Origin: Trileptium ribeirensis | Lineage: Eukaryota > Nematoda > Enoplea > Enoplida > Thoracostomopsidae | Direction: 5' to 3' | Assembly: GCA_030248225.1 (NCBI GenBank) | Contig: JASANE010011877.1 | Coordinates: 1-64,000, forward strand | Length of the DNA: 64,000 bases | In this document: piece by piece, positions 1 through 10,470 of the stretch | How positions within the stretch are numbered: the first letter of the stretch is position 1 | Layout: every line of letters starts with the position of its first letter | The notes under the pieces: generated by a model | Told to the model about the DNA's origin: nothing | What the model saw: only the letters and a program-made list of their open reading frames with translations | Databases searched by the model: none | Translations under genes and position numbers: made by a program

Positions 1-606
1 CAGTAAAGACCTTAAGCTCAAGTTAACGTGCCTAGAATTTGTTTAGTCTTTTAAATTCCCAAATTTTCTTAACTCAGGAGCAAAATGAAATTTAAGGGTT
101 TCCTAAAACCCGACGGAGGCTAGTCCTCCATCCCTAATCTGCGTTTCTGTCCAAGCCCAAACACGGCATGGGCGTTGAACAATCCACTAAGCTGTAAGTT
201 TGAAAACCATAATAGCAAAACCATTGAATAAGTCCCTATTTTCTGTGGCATACACGTTCACGAAATTTTACCGTGGTCGGCTCAGGAAAATTCGTTGATC
301 CTACCTCAAGAGGAGCAAGTCATGTAAAACCTGGACAAGAAGTGTCCATTTCGTTGTACCCTACCTAAGACCACGGGGAATCAGAAAGACTTCGAATAGG
401 TTTGATCAGTCCTCACTGCACTCTGTACAATCGCCTAACGTCTCCTACGTCGGAACTCGATATTAATGATTGATTCCAGAACCGGGATAGATGTAGCATT
501 TCCGTGGGAACAGGGGGTTAGAACCCGAACGACAATCTTTCTACCTAAGTACGAGGGGCGCGCTACGTTCAGGGGAAACTAGATGAATAGTCTGTTACTC
601 TTCCGT

Positions 607-631
607 TAACAGGGAAAGTAAACCCCTGTTA
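607..631. other. Perfect 8-bp stem-loop
   Basis: TAACAGGG (607-614) pairs perfectly with CCCTGTTA (624-631) across a 9-nt loop. The arm shares ACAGGG with the larger hairpin at 3974-4000. It is the first of a set of local stem-loops in the GC-rich block. Confidence 0.55.
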
Positions 632-813
632 TCACTAAGCCACTCTCGCACTTACGACTGTCGATCCTTGGGGCAGCACCAGCTGAACCCCCTTCGCGAG
701 GTATGTACCTGCGCGGAAATCTTTGTCCATCGAGCAACTCCGAAGCGAAAACGAAAGCGAGAGAAAACCCGAGTCGCATGAAAACTAAACACAGAAAAGT
801 AGTGCGTCGGAGC

Positions 814-1110
814 CGGTCAGTAAAGTCGACCGAACTCCGCGCTGTCGAAGTCCAACTGATTCGAAGATTCGACGCGTTGGTCGTAACCTCGAAATTTTCG
901 CCTGTATGTTACGATGGCGATTTTGTCGCCGTCCAATCGTTGGCGACTTCTTGACGCCCACTTTTTTGGGTTTTCTGTCCAGTGTCCAATTGGGGACACT
1001 TCCGGAAAGTTGAATCTTGACGGCTACCGTAAACCGTCGATGTCCTTAAAGAGAGTCGGCTTCAATTAAATTTGCCGACTTCAAGTTTTAATCTTCCGAG
1101 TACTCGGAAG
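814..1110. other. Series of consecutive perfect stem-loops (possible structured RNA)
   Basis: Six short inverted repeats follow one another: CGGTC/GACCG (814-818/828-832), GGCGA/TCGCC (916-920/926-930), AGTGTCC/GGACACT (981-987/994-1000), GACGG/CCGTC (1019-1023/1034-1038), AGTCGGC/GCCGACT (1054-1060/1074-1080), and the 18-bp palindrome CTTCCGAGTACTCGGAAG (1093-1110). Arms are 5 to 9 bp and loops are 0 to 13 nt. The last five come at roughly 40-nt intervals. Such a chain is unusual for neutral DNA and fits a structured transcript, for instance a pre-rRNA spacer, but no known RNA family is recognised. The direction of transcription cannot be told because the stems are symmetric. Confidence 0.4.
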
Positions 1111-1757
1111 TTGACCATCTGTGATTTCTGTCCAAATTTTCCCAAGAAAAGTAAATTTTAAAGTCCCAATTTCCCGTCCTCATCGCCGGATGTCCAGCGA
1201 AATCAGATCCTAAACTAACAAGATTTAAATTGTTTCCGGTCCCATCCTAACTTAAACTATTACAAATACTTTTGGGTCACGCAATTTCCTTCTTCAACCC
1301 CAATTAGCGTGACAATCTGCTCGAATTTTGGACTATTTACTCTTCCCAGCCCATCCCGAGTCGGCAAACATCAACTCGGCCTTTGTTGTCCTCGACTTGC
1401 CGCCCTCCTAATTAAGCTAAATTGAATTTAGCAGATGACCCTAGTACACGAGGACATCCAAAAACAATGACAAGAATCGAGCTTGTTAGAGATTCGCTTG
1501 CGAGTGCTCATGTTTCAAAGTCCCGCCGGGGGGAACCGGCGACGAGAGAACGCTCGTCTCGAAGTCAGAGACGGGGCAGATCTTGGCCTACTCCTAACCG
1601 GTCAGGGGCCCTGCTTCAAGCCCCCTAGGGTCCGCGGGAGGGCCCTAAAGTCGCCCCCCGTTCGTCCTATCCGTCCACGTCTTGTTCGTCCGTAAAACTC
1701 TGAAATTTAATGTCTTTTAGTACGTGGTGTCCTCGTCCGTCCGTTTTTTTCTGTGTC

Positions 1758-1786
1758 CTTATATATAGTCATATATATATATATCT
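1758..1786. repeat. TA microsatellite
   Basis: An interrupted (TA)n tract sits between a pyrimidine-rich stretch (from 1725) and a CA/AC-rich stretch (1795-1960). It is simple sequence with no function visible. Confidence 0.8.
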
Positions 1787-1954
1787 AATACTCATGGAAG
1801 ACACACGAACACATATACAAACATACACAACACACGCTAGACATGTCGGCGTCCTGAGCGACAGAAACGTCACTCAGAATAAACACACACATACGACACA
1901 CCGAACACAACAACAACAAAGCGACACAAGAGAAAACCGACCAGAAACGTCGGT

Positions 1955-2036
1955 TAGAGAGAGAAAACGAGGACAAAAGAGAAAGGACAGCGAGGACACG
2001 AGGAGGGTGTGGGAAGGGGAACGGGACAAGGGAAAT
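1955..2036 (+). repeat. Purine-rich strand-asymmetric tract
   Basis: Nearly continuous A/G on the plus strand with only scattered C and T, grading from GA-rich into G-rich and ending in a CCCGGGGG junction. Frames here give Arg/Lys/Glu-rich or, on the minus strand, Pro/Leu/Ser/Phe-rich low-complexity strings, which explains the 148- to 152-codon frames over 1710-2231. Long purine tracts can adopt triplex structures; that is general knowledge and has not been tested here. Confidence 0.7.
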
Positions 2037-2756
2037 CCCGGGGGATTTTCGAGGGGCTGGGGCCAAATTCGGTCCCAGGACGGAAAACGGGGTCGATTGA
2101 TACCAAACACAGTGGGGAAGGACGTAATAACGGATCAGAGCCCACTTATGGGTTCCCATATGTATTAGTATGGGGAGCTTTAGCGGGCTCTCCTGCATTA
2201 ACGGATGGGCGGAGCGACGCCCGCCGGGCATCGTTGGGCTCGTCGTCCAACGGCAATTTAAATGAGGGGTGATATCGCCACTGGGGCGGCAGGAGTAAAA
2301 ACGGTGCTAATACCGCGGCGATTAGAGAGAGTGATGGTTACGGTGGGGGCGCGTTTGTTGGTCGTCCGGGTTAACGGGGCGGCGGAGCAAGACCCGCCGG
2401 CTATTTTTGGGGATGTCTCATCGAGACGAATCCAATGAGGGTTAGTTCGCCCATTTTAGAGTGCGGCGAAAAATCTCGATTTATCGGTGCCCATCAGCGG
2501 TTGACAACAGCTTTCTAGGCATCTTTGAGTGGTTGCTGCGGGTCGGCAAGGGTTCGGGCGGAGGTTCGACGCATATTGTTGGACTCCACTAGTCGCGATG
2601 AACAAAACGAGGGGTCGCAGGCGCCGGTTCTGACGCGGGGTATAGCGACGGGAATATCGGAAAGTGGGGTTTCGTATTGGCTGCATACTGCAGTAGGTTA
2701 CAGAAACAAGGCGGTTCTGCCCAGAAATTGTCCACAGGGCACACATGAATAGATAC

Positions 2757-2792
2757 ATGTACATATTTTATATATATACATATATGATATGT
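2757..2792. repeat. TA-rich microsatellite
   Basis: Interrupted TATATA / CATATATG sequence between two GC-richer stretches of the first block. It is simple sequence. Confidence 0.75.
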
Positions 2793-3354
2793 CCTAACTA
2801 CATGAAAAGTGATAGTCCGGGTTCCACGGTGACAATCCTACCTAGCGTAAGTAGCGATTGTCTCTACGTGTTGCAAGCGAAGTTCTGACGGTGTCCGGGG
2901 CGATTTCGGAGGTCCCCTCACATTTCCCCAACGTGTTCCACCCGTCTATTATGGTTATGTTCCGGATCACAGCACCGTAGACGGTGGCGGGCCTTCGGAT
3001 TAACCCGGCATCCGTCGTTCCGCATGCTTGCGAAGGCCACCAAAAGTGTGATTTTCGCTTATTTTGGCTTGCTGTTTTCCGAGGCCATTGCTCAGTGTGT
3101 CGCTAAAACCAAGTAAATTTTATATTTTTGATTTCGGTCTTAATAAGTTTGGTTTCTTGAACGTGCAGCCAAGGGCCTCCTATTCCCGGACGGTCGTAAC
3201 CGTCAACCTATAGCACGCAGTGTTTGTTGAATGAGTTTTAGGCTAGTTCCCCGTTTCCACTGGCATGGGGTTTCTTCTGCAATCTCACAGATCGGTGGGG
3301 GGGGGCGGTTTACGATCTTATAATTTCGTCAAACGGTAACACTCGTCCCTAATT

Positions 3355-3865
3355 ACAGAACGGTACAAGCGACATGTTATACTGAAACGGTAGATCAATA
3401 TACAAGCAATACCTCAATACAAAATCGGTTCATTGGTACCCAAGCAATACTTTCATACAAAATGGATCACTGGTATACAAGCGACAATTCAATACAAAAG
3501 CAATACTTTTACACAAAACGGTTTACAGATATTCAACCGACACAAAACCGATACTTTTAGACAAAACGGTTTATAGATATTCAAACGATACTTTTATACA
3601 AAAGTGATACTTTTATACAAAACGGTTTATAGATATTCAAACGATACTTTTATACAAAAGCGATACTTTTATACAGAACGGTTTATAGATATTCAAACGA
3701 TACTTTTATACAAAAGCGATACTTTTATACAAAACGGTTTATAGATATTCAAACGATACCTTTATACAAAAGCGATACTTTTATACAGAACGGTTTATAG
3801 ATATTCAAACGATACTTTTATACAAAAGCGATGCTTTTATACAAAACGGTTTATAGATATAAGTG
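3355..3865. repeat. 56-bp tandem array with degenerate left flank
   Basis: The core unit has the phrases CAAAAGCGATACTTTTATAC, AAAACGGTTTATAGATATTC and AAACGATACTTTTATA in that order. The step between equivalent bases at 3655 and 3711 is 56 bp. Units from about 3590 to 3860 are nearly identical, apart from A/G changes such as ACAAAACGG/ACAGAACGG. Units from 3355 to 3590 are increasingly diverged and partly reduced to the sub-phrase ATACAAAANCG. Each unit holds two related half-units, so it grew from a shorter motif of about 20-28 bp. The array sits close to the right edge of the GC-rich block, as subrepeats do in rDNA spacers, but that is only analogy. Confidence 0.9.
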
Positions 3866-3973
3866 ACATTTTTGGTTTAACTGGTACATTAATGTGAGTG
3901 GCATTTTTATGCAAGATGGTCATGTGCCGACGTCTCCCGGTACGATTTTAGGTACGAAGGTCCTGAAATGCTC

Positions 3974-4000
3974 GTGACAGGGCCGAAGCGGCCCTGTTAC
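3974..4000. other. 12-bp hairpin at the block boundary
   Basis: GTGACAGGGCCG (3974-3985) pairs with CGGCCCTGTTAC (3989-4000) with a 3-nt loop AAG and one mismatch (a G facing T). Composition switches from GC-rich to AT-rich directly after it. It could be a transposon or LTR terminus (minus strand TGTAACAGGG...) or a transcription-termination hairpin; nothing in the flanks decides. Confidence 0.6.
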
Positions 4001-4003
4001 ATA

Positions 4004-7000
4004 TGTTCATCTTAAAACATCAAAAATATTATTATTTGTTCCTGTAGTACCAAACCACCTCCTACTTATTCAAACATTTCAAAGTCTTTTTCAACGTCAT
4101 TCACACATTCTTTACAATAAATTATGCCTCCGAGCATTGTCAACAATTATAATTACAGCTTAAATAATAATAAGACAATAATTATTGTGATTATTAGCAA
4201 TTTGTAACTGGTTGATTGAGCTAACATAATACCGAATAGAAGAGTATATTATATACAAACTGCTGCGCAATGTATAGTTGGTCGTATTAACGATAGAATT
4301 GAGACTGGCGTTGTTGTTGGTTGGTTGATAGTGTTAGCTTTATTTGGTATAAAAGTGTATTTTGTCATGTTATTGTTGAAGCTTAACCACACCAATTTGT
4401 CTTTAGTTAGCAGTCGTTTTGATGGCGCCACAATTTATACCTATTGCACACACACAGCTACGAGATCTTTGTACTCTAGACTTTTAGTCCTGCTTTGTTA
4501 TTTATCAGTTAACCAACCAATGCATTACTAAGCATAGTAATGCTTTCGTTGTGTGCATTCATGAACTACATAATGCTTGATAAAATATGCCAACAATAAT
4601 GCTATTATATACTTTGATAATGATAATTATGCTAAAGGTAGTTATTATATGGATTCTCTCAAGTGGAACAGGAATACATTTCCAATATATTTCGAACGAA
4701 AACTAATATAATGTGACACAACAAACAATATATAGGGATATAAACTAGCGCACAACACATGTAAATATCTATAACCAAAGTTGGAAAAGCTGCCTTGTCT
4801 GAAAATGAAACCATAAAAAGATCTTGTGTTCCAAGCCAGAAAATTGATTTAAGTGTGCGATCTAGACCACAATTATGTTTTTATTCTTGTTTCCTTCTTG
4901 CACAGACCCTACCGTCGAATATAATATATTGGTGGTTTAACAAAAGCTCTGGAGTAATACTGAAAGCCTAGTGTACTTCCTTACTTATTTATGGTCACAA
5001 TCATAAAATTCAGGGCGTAGCAGGAGAAGCGGACGTAATGTATATATAATGCAGTTTTATTATCCTATGCTAAACTGATATTGTGACAAGCTACGGCAGT
5101 GTAACACATCCGTGTCAGTTGCATCTCGGCCAAGCTAAATTATGGATCCACTGGAAATCAACAGATCAACATGCTTATCAGATATGATTAACCCACTACG
5201 TAGGGCCAACTTTATGCTATTGGCAATTTTGTATATAATCCTTGTAGGAATTTTACTCTGTTTAAGCTGTTATAATTATTTTAGCGTACCTCACTTTTTA
5301 TAAGCATATCTTTTCATCGTAAATTTTGTTATAGCTATAAAACGGAATTAAAATATATCTGACAAACGTTCAAAAGTAAATGTTAATTCTGTCGTGTCAA
5401 AGTGTTCAAATGGCTCAACTGACCATTGCGAAGTATATATTAAGTTAACATAGTTAATCTGTTGGCACGTGGTTGTTATGTATTTGTTGTGTGACGAACT
5501 TGAAAGAACTGCTCCGAAACGACTCAGTAGCTATGTAATACTGCCGGCCAAGTGATCCACTGTTTGTTTACCGTTGCCATAAAATTTCGTTCAACATAAG
5601 GCGAAATACACATTCAATCTATTCGTTTCAAAGTGGTTATGGCTGTAGCATATTACTGTTTATATGCCTTAACCATGCTTGAAACATCTATCTAAACAAT
5701 ATGAGAACCAGTTAAATTGAATAGCTTAAAAAATTCAATAAGAAATTCGCAAAACTTGTAACATTAACTTGAGCACCGTATAGTTTATTCTGGGAAATTT
5801 ATTGTATGTACGAACAGTATGAGTTTTCAAACGTATCATTATAGCTGTAATACCTACTGCGTCAAAGCAAAATCTCTCTTGTAATTAGCTGTTAAACCGG
5901 TATAAAATGTTAGGAATTATATATGGCTTTGTTTGTCTAGACTGTAAATGGTTTTATGGTATACGTCAACATAACGTATTCTTTTACAAGTCACAGTTAC
6001 TTAGACGTTGTCTAGTGAAGGAGAGTTCAAGGTTAACAAAATTACGACGATCATATTGCGGCCAAATATTGTGTACTGGAATCTCAAAACCCACCGTTTC
6101 GCTTTATTTCCTTGCGTTTGTTTTAGAACTTGACGTTGCGTTGAACCCAATTATTAGGTCTCGTAAAGTCGGGTTTTTAACATGACAACCAGTCGGTGTG
6201 AGGCATAATATAGCAATACCTCCAAATAATATAACAACCAACAAAGATATAAAACACAGTATCGAAGCTATGAATGTGTAGCGTCAACAACAACGCTATA
6301 AAGGAAACGTATATTTTAGCTAAAATCTTCCATTGAATTAATCGTTTTCCATATTCGACAATACATCTGCCGCGATTTGTACAAATACGCTAGAAGCTGT
6401 TGCTCGGTTCCTTTCGGAAACTTTGCAAAGCAAGCGAAAATTTAACCCTTGTACAAACGATCACTGCACGACAAACTTGTTAACGGCGAAGCGCGGCAAC
6501 GTGCGCTGGTGTGATTTTATGCTGGTGCGGCGACCCTGGAATAGGTGCAGGGGACCAGAAATGAAGATGAAAGGACACACTCTTCAATCTGCCCCAGCCC
6601 CAAAAAATAAACGCAGATTTGCCTATATTCCCTAGATTTTCACTACTTTTATTGAATTTTTGAAAAATAACTTGCTCGCCTTTGGCGTGCGAAGGGAGTA
6701 AATATGCCTAGATGGCGGATAAATTCCGGTTGAGGGAGTCCATCCTTTAGAAGTAACCTTTATCTCCTATGAGCACTCATACCCCAGATGTATTTTATGT
6801 TAGCTTGCCCACTCTCGCCAGGTCCTTTGTCTTAGCTTGCTCCGAACAGATTCAAAACCGTTTCCGGGTGCTTAACCAGTAGGCGTTGCAGTGTAAGTAC
6901 TGATCTCAAGCGGGAATTTAATATTAAATAATTCCACGTTTCAGATGGGTTCAAAATTGTTTCTGATTTGAATTACAGAAGTTAGTATGCACATGTTTCG

Positions 7001-7284
7001 TGGACGATATCCCACTATAGCTGGGCTAAAGATCTTCAGGCTCTGCTTGGGCTGTTTTTAAATTATGTCCGGCCTGGTCCGTCCTCGCAGAAACATTTAA
7101 GACTCTGGCTAGGTTCGGCTCTTTATGGACCATGACTGGCGCGGTCCAGCTCTTACGATAAAAAGCCAGGCTCGATTCCGCAGTTAGGCTCCTAATGATA
7201 GAAGTTTGCGATTTAATAATAGCAGAGAGAACATAATGTTATATAGAAACACCGAAGGAACTATATATAGTTGCTTTTAAACAT
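4004..7284. other. AT-rich DNA without recognisable gene
   Basis: Frequent stops in all frames. The longest frame (5907-6185, plus, 92 codons) has near its end a short string (encoded at 6132-6149) that resembles the DVxLNP part of 2A-like peptides found in some invertebrate LINE proteins, but the flanking glycine and the terminal Gly-Pro are missing, so a relic is only a guess. At 7010-7200 there is a degenerate stretch rich in GGCTCGG / GGTCCG phrases, similar to 8150-8270, 46640-46780, 47480-47600 and 62845-62990. Nothing else is recognised. Confidence 0.6.
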
Positions 7285-7286
7285 AT

Positions 7287-8050
7287 ATGCAGGGGTTTAG
7301 GGGGCTACCCACTGCAGCCTCGGGCCCCCTCAAACCCGCGGCTCTGGTCTATTCCTGCCGCATGAGCATACATGTGGGCGGTCGGTCATGCCGGGGGGGC
7401 GGGGGTAGAGGCCCCTCACGGGGGGGGGGGTTCGCCGCCATCCCACGGGGGGTAACCCCCCTGGCTGGCCAAATTTTCCTAGGGGGGTTAGTCGTGAGGA
7501 CCTTTTTTGTGTTTTGTTTTGGTCCTCGAAGCCACATTTTTCGCGTATGAGTGCAGTTTTTGCAGAAAAATTATTAAAATACAGACCCTTTTCGAAGCAT
7601 TAATTCGTTACCTAATATTTGGAGCTCATATTCTGGCCCTTCGGGGTGGGGGTGCTGCGCACCCCAGCCCCAGGGGGGTTACCCATACTGGCTTTTCGGC
7701 CTCGGGGGGGTTGGGTCCGGACTTCAGGGGGTGGTTACGCCCCTACCCCCCTGCCGGCAAGTATGCGCATGAGGCTACCCACACACTCTGATGCTCCACA
7801 CCAAGAGCCCCACCTCCCGGCCCCGCCCAAACATCGAAAGCGCGCCGAAAGCTTTGGCAAAATTTGGCAAACATAGGGCGAAAATTGGCAAAAATAAGGG
7901 TAAAATGGGCAAACATAGATCGTCAATGATGGAGGTCGTCAACTTTTTTCAGCGCTCACATGAAGAACCCCCCGAGACGTCCTCCCCATTCCGCCGACCC
8001 CGACCGAACCTGATTACTGATATCTCGGAGAATTTGCCTGTACTCTTTTA
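7287..8050 (+). repeat. GC-rich composite repeat, family A copy 1
   Basis: An abrupt GC-rich insert in AT-rich DNA. The right half (about 7790-8040) contains landmarks in the same order as at 10110-10470 and 35811-35975: GCGCGCCGAAAGCTTTGGCA, then repeated TTGGCAAA phrases, then GTCGTCAACTTTTTTCAGC, then a C-rich CCCCGAGAC segment. The left half (7287-7770) holds G-runs and GGGGTTACCC-like phrases that look like further, rearranged material of the same kind. An AT-rich piece (about 7545-7620) interrupts it, suggesting nesting. Frames here are GC-bias artefacts rich in Pro, Gly and Arg. No target-site duplication is evident. Confidence 0.6.
7393..7430 (+). other. G-run cluster with quadruplex potential
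   Basis: G7 (7393-7399), G5 (7401-7405) and G11 (7420-7430) lie within 38 nt, enough for four G-tracts if the G11 run supplies two. More G-runs follow at 7446-7451 and 7482-7487. This is read directly from the sequence; folding is an inference. Confidence 0.6.
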
Positions 8051-10109
8051 GAGATTTTAAGATCGCAGCCAATCTGGGCAGTACTTGCTGTTGTTACCTG
8101 TTATAATTATATATATTTTTGTTCAGGAAAGGCGTTTTTAAGACCAGACTGCCAAGATAAACTAGGGTCTCCTCGGCTTTTACAGACAGATCTTAGGCCT
8201 GATACGGCTCGGCTGTTCAGCCATTATGGCAGGATGGGCTCGGCCAAGAGCCTAAATTCTCACCTGTAACCCCATGTAATTACTTCTGTTGCCGTATTTT
8301 AAAGTAATACAAAAGCATGCAATGATTTTCAGACTAACTGCCTGTGTTCATAGCCAAACGGTTCCGCAAATATGATTTGATATTTTCAGCTAATAGCAAA
8401 CTAAACTAAAAAATTTATAAAATATGATGCGAATTTTCATTTACAATTAGTTTATTTCATTACTACCGTTAGATTAAACATTCGCCTGGAAATTTTGCAC
8501 CAAGATCAGATAATCATAAAGCGGCTATACGCTGAACAAATTATGCATAATTCCTCACAAATATGAGATGGATAGTTAAAATAACAACATATTGTAATAA
8601 ATGTTTTAATTAGTGATTCACTAATTAATTATTTGAGCGATTACAGATTTATTAGTAGCAATTAGGCATTGGCTGTATGTGTGTAGTACTGCTAACAAAT
8701 TATTTAGGCAATCTATTCATTGCTGGATATAACATGGATAGTTGTATGCTATGGCTAGATTGAATAGAATATGAAATGAGATTGCTAGATTGAGGTGAAG
8801 TTAGATATTGTTCGAAAAGGCAGTCTCGCTACCACAGAACACGCAGCTGTTTTATATTAGTTTCATCTAAAAACGTTAAACTAAAACCAATAAATAGAAA
8901 ACATATATACCATTTCAAGCTATTTTTATCGCTTTAAATTCCTGCAGTATGCAACATTAGGCTACTTTATGCACCGACGTAAAATATAGGCGGCGGAAAG
9001 TCAACATTTCTCAGTTTTGGATCACTGTACACTGCTTTCAAACGTCAGCATATTACGTTACGCTAAATACCGTTGTAAAATATAGGCAGCTGGAAGTCTT
9101 AATTTCTCAGTTTTGGATAACAGTGTCATGGTGCTGCTTTTGCCAATGTCCGACTGATAGTGCTTTTGAATTTGCTAAAATTAACTGGTTTACCAAATTT
9201 GATACAAACAGCAGTTCAGTAATAAACTAATTAGTACTCAAAAGTTATTAATTTTAATGCATTAACTTAAACATTTTGGCGTTGTAACCATCAAGCATGT
9301 TTCATCTCAGCTCATAAATTTCACCTTAGCGACACAGTCGGATAATTCAAAATAAATGGCTGGACATTTGAATAGTTCCCAACTATAATTGCACATGTAT
9401 AGCTACAATAGCACTTCGAAATGGTTTTGGCCTGTCTAGCCTGTGGTGATTGCTGTACAAAAAGACAAATGCAAACGTTTGACTTAAGAAAGATATGCAC
9501 AGGTTCAATCAACATGCGCAGACACAACCGAGAAACTACCTAGAGAGCAGAGCTATAATAGATTAACAGATAATAGATAAACAATCTGATTTTGGGCGTT
9601 CTGGGACTACTTTTATGAACAAATTGTTAGCTTGGCTGCTGTAAATTTTAAAAAGTTGGCGAAGTGGGTACACTGTTTGCTTTTGTAATACTTGTAATAA
9701 ATCAGACCTCAAACCTGATTTACACGCGATGTATAAGGTATGAGTTGTGCACAGTGTGTGGATGATGGCCTTCTTTGCAAATATTTCTTTTGCATTTTGG
9801 GATGTTAACTGACATTGACGTTTGATATCAAATATATCCTCCGCGTTTTACTTGCTGGTTGTATCTGGTAAACTAGTTTATAACCAATATGAATATGACA
9901 CACAACAGATTTTGTCCAAAAATCTGATTTGCCTCGTTTTGAGACTACAGCTTGATTTTGGGTCTTTAAAAACAAGTATTCAAGGGTTTTTGTGTAATTT
10001 TTGTTGAACAGCACAAATAAAATTTTTTGTTGTGATTTATTACACATCATTTTTCAGTGTTTTACGTATTTTATTTCGAAGAATATTTTTTAATTCGCAT
10101 GATTCCAAA
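8051..10109. other. AT-rich DNA with one 96-bp tandem duplication
   Basis: No gene recognised. At 8979 and 9075 the phrases GTAAAATATAGGC and TTTCTCAGTTTTGGAT recur in the same order with a 96-bp step, a diverged direct duplication. At 8150-8270 there is a GGCTCGG-type degenerate stretch. Frames at 9321-9527 and 9805-10050 look random. Confidence 0.55.
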
Positions 10110-10470
10110 AGCTTTATTACGTTCATGCCGAAGTAGGGGTTCAGGGGTTACACCCTGAGGTCTCGGATATCCCTGCAGCCCTGGTGTACCCCTGAGGGTA
10201 CCGCCCTTCCAGCGTGGTAGGTCGCACCGCCATCCCCCCTCCCCAGGTCCACCACACCTCCTCGCCCCCAGAGGCGCGCTGAAACCTTTAGCAAAAACAG
10301 GCTCAAAATTGACAAAATTTGGGGGAAATGAGCAAAAATGGGACTTCGAGGAGGGGGTCGTCACTTTTTGCAGCCCAGTGTAGGACCTCCCATGACGGCT
10401 TCTACCATCCGGCTCCCTGAGACTCTTGTGCTGACCCCGTCTATCCTACCTGAGACCTCGGAGTGTGACC
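10110..10470 (+). repeat. GC-rich dispersed repeat, family A copy 2
   Basis: The most complete copy of the family. It starts near CATGCCGAAGTAGGGG (about 10124), has GGGGTTACACCCTGAGG, then GCGCGCTGAAACCTTTAGCA, AAAATTTGGGGGAAA phrases, then GGGGGTCGTCACTTTTTGCA and ends in a C-rich ...CTGAGAC segment. The copy at 35811 begins with the same CATGCCGAAG and ends with the same CTGAGAC, so the unit is about 300-350 bp. No terminal inverted repeat is seen. A SINE or other short non-autonomous element is possible, but no tRNA-like A/B boxes are convincing. Confidence 0.6.

Larger units (their letters stand above)
1..4003. other. GC/CpG-richer non-coding block with sharp right edge
   Basis: This block differs visibly from the rest of the window: CpG is frequent, G and C runs are common, and short inverted repeats are dense. 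Both strands lack a frame that looks like protein; the frames present are short, basic or low-complexity. It contains stem-loops (about 607-1110), a purine tract, two TA microsatellites, a G9 run (3297-3305) and a 56-bp tandem array, and it ends at a hairpin (3974-4000) beyond which the DNA is AT-rich. The combination (CpG-rich, structured, subrepeats, no ORF) is what rDNA external or intergenic spacers look like. However, I find no 18S, 5.8S or 28S core motif, so that is inference. On the minus strand the edge reads TGTAACAGGG, a plausible start for an LTR, but no second LTR, primer site or gag/pol is visible. The left boundary lies outside the window. Confidence 0.5.

Noticed and set aside
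1710..2231. Overlapping 148- to 152-codon frames on both strands
   Set aside because: Low-complexity products of the CA-rich and purine-rich tract; no domain and conflicting strands.
2550..2575. GGTTCGA-type tRNA B-box-like words (also at 31636, 39060 and 39185)
   Set aside because: No A-box at proper spacing and no cloverleaf could be drawn.
3300..4003. LTR retrotransposon terminus on the minus strand (TGTAACAGGG)
   Set aside because: No second LTR, primer-binding site, polypurine tract or gag/pol frame is visible; kept only as an alternative for the block edge.
7349..7876. Pro/Gly/Arg-rich frames on both strands
   Set aside because: Caused by G and C runs of the GC-rich repeat; several overlap in opposite directions.
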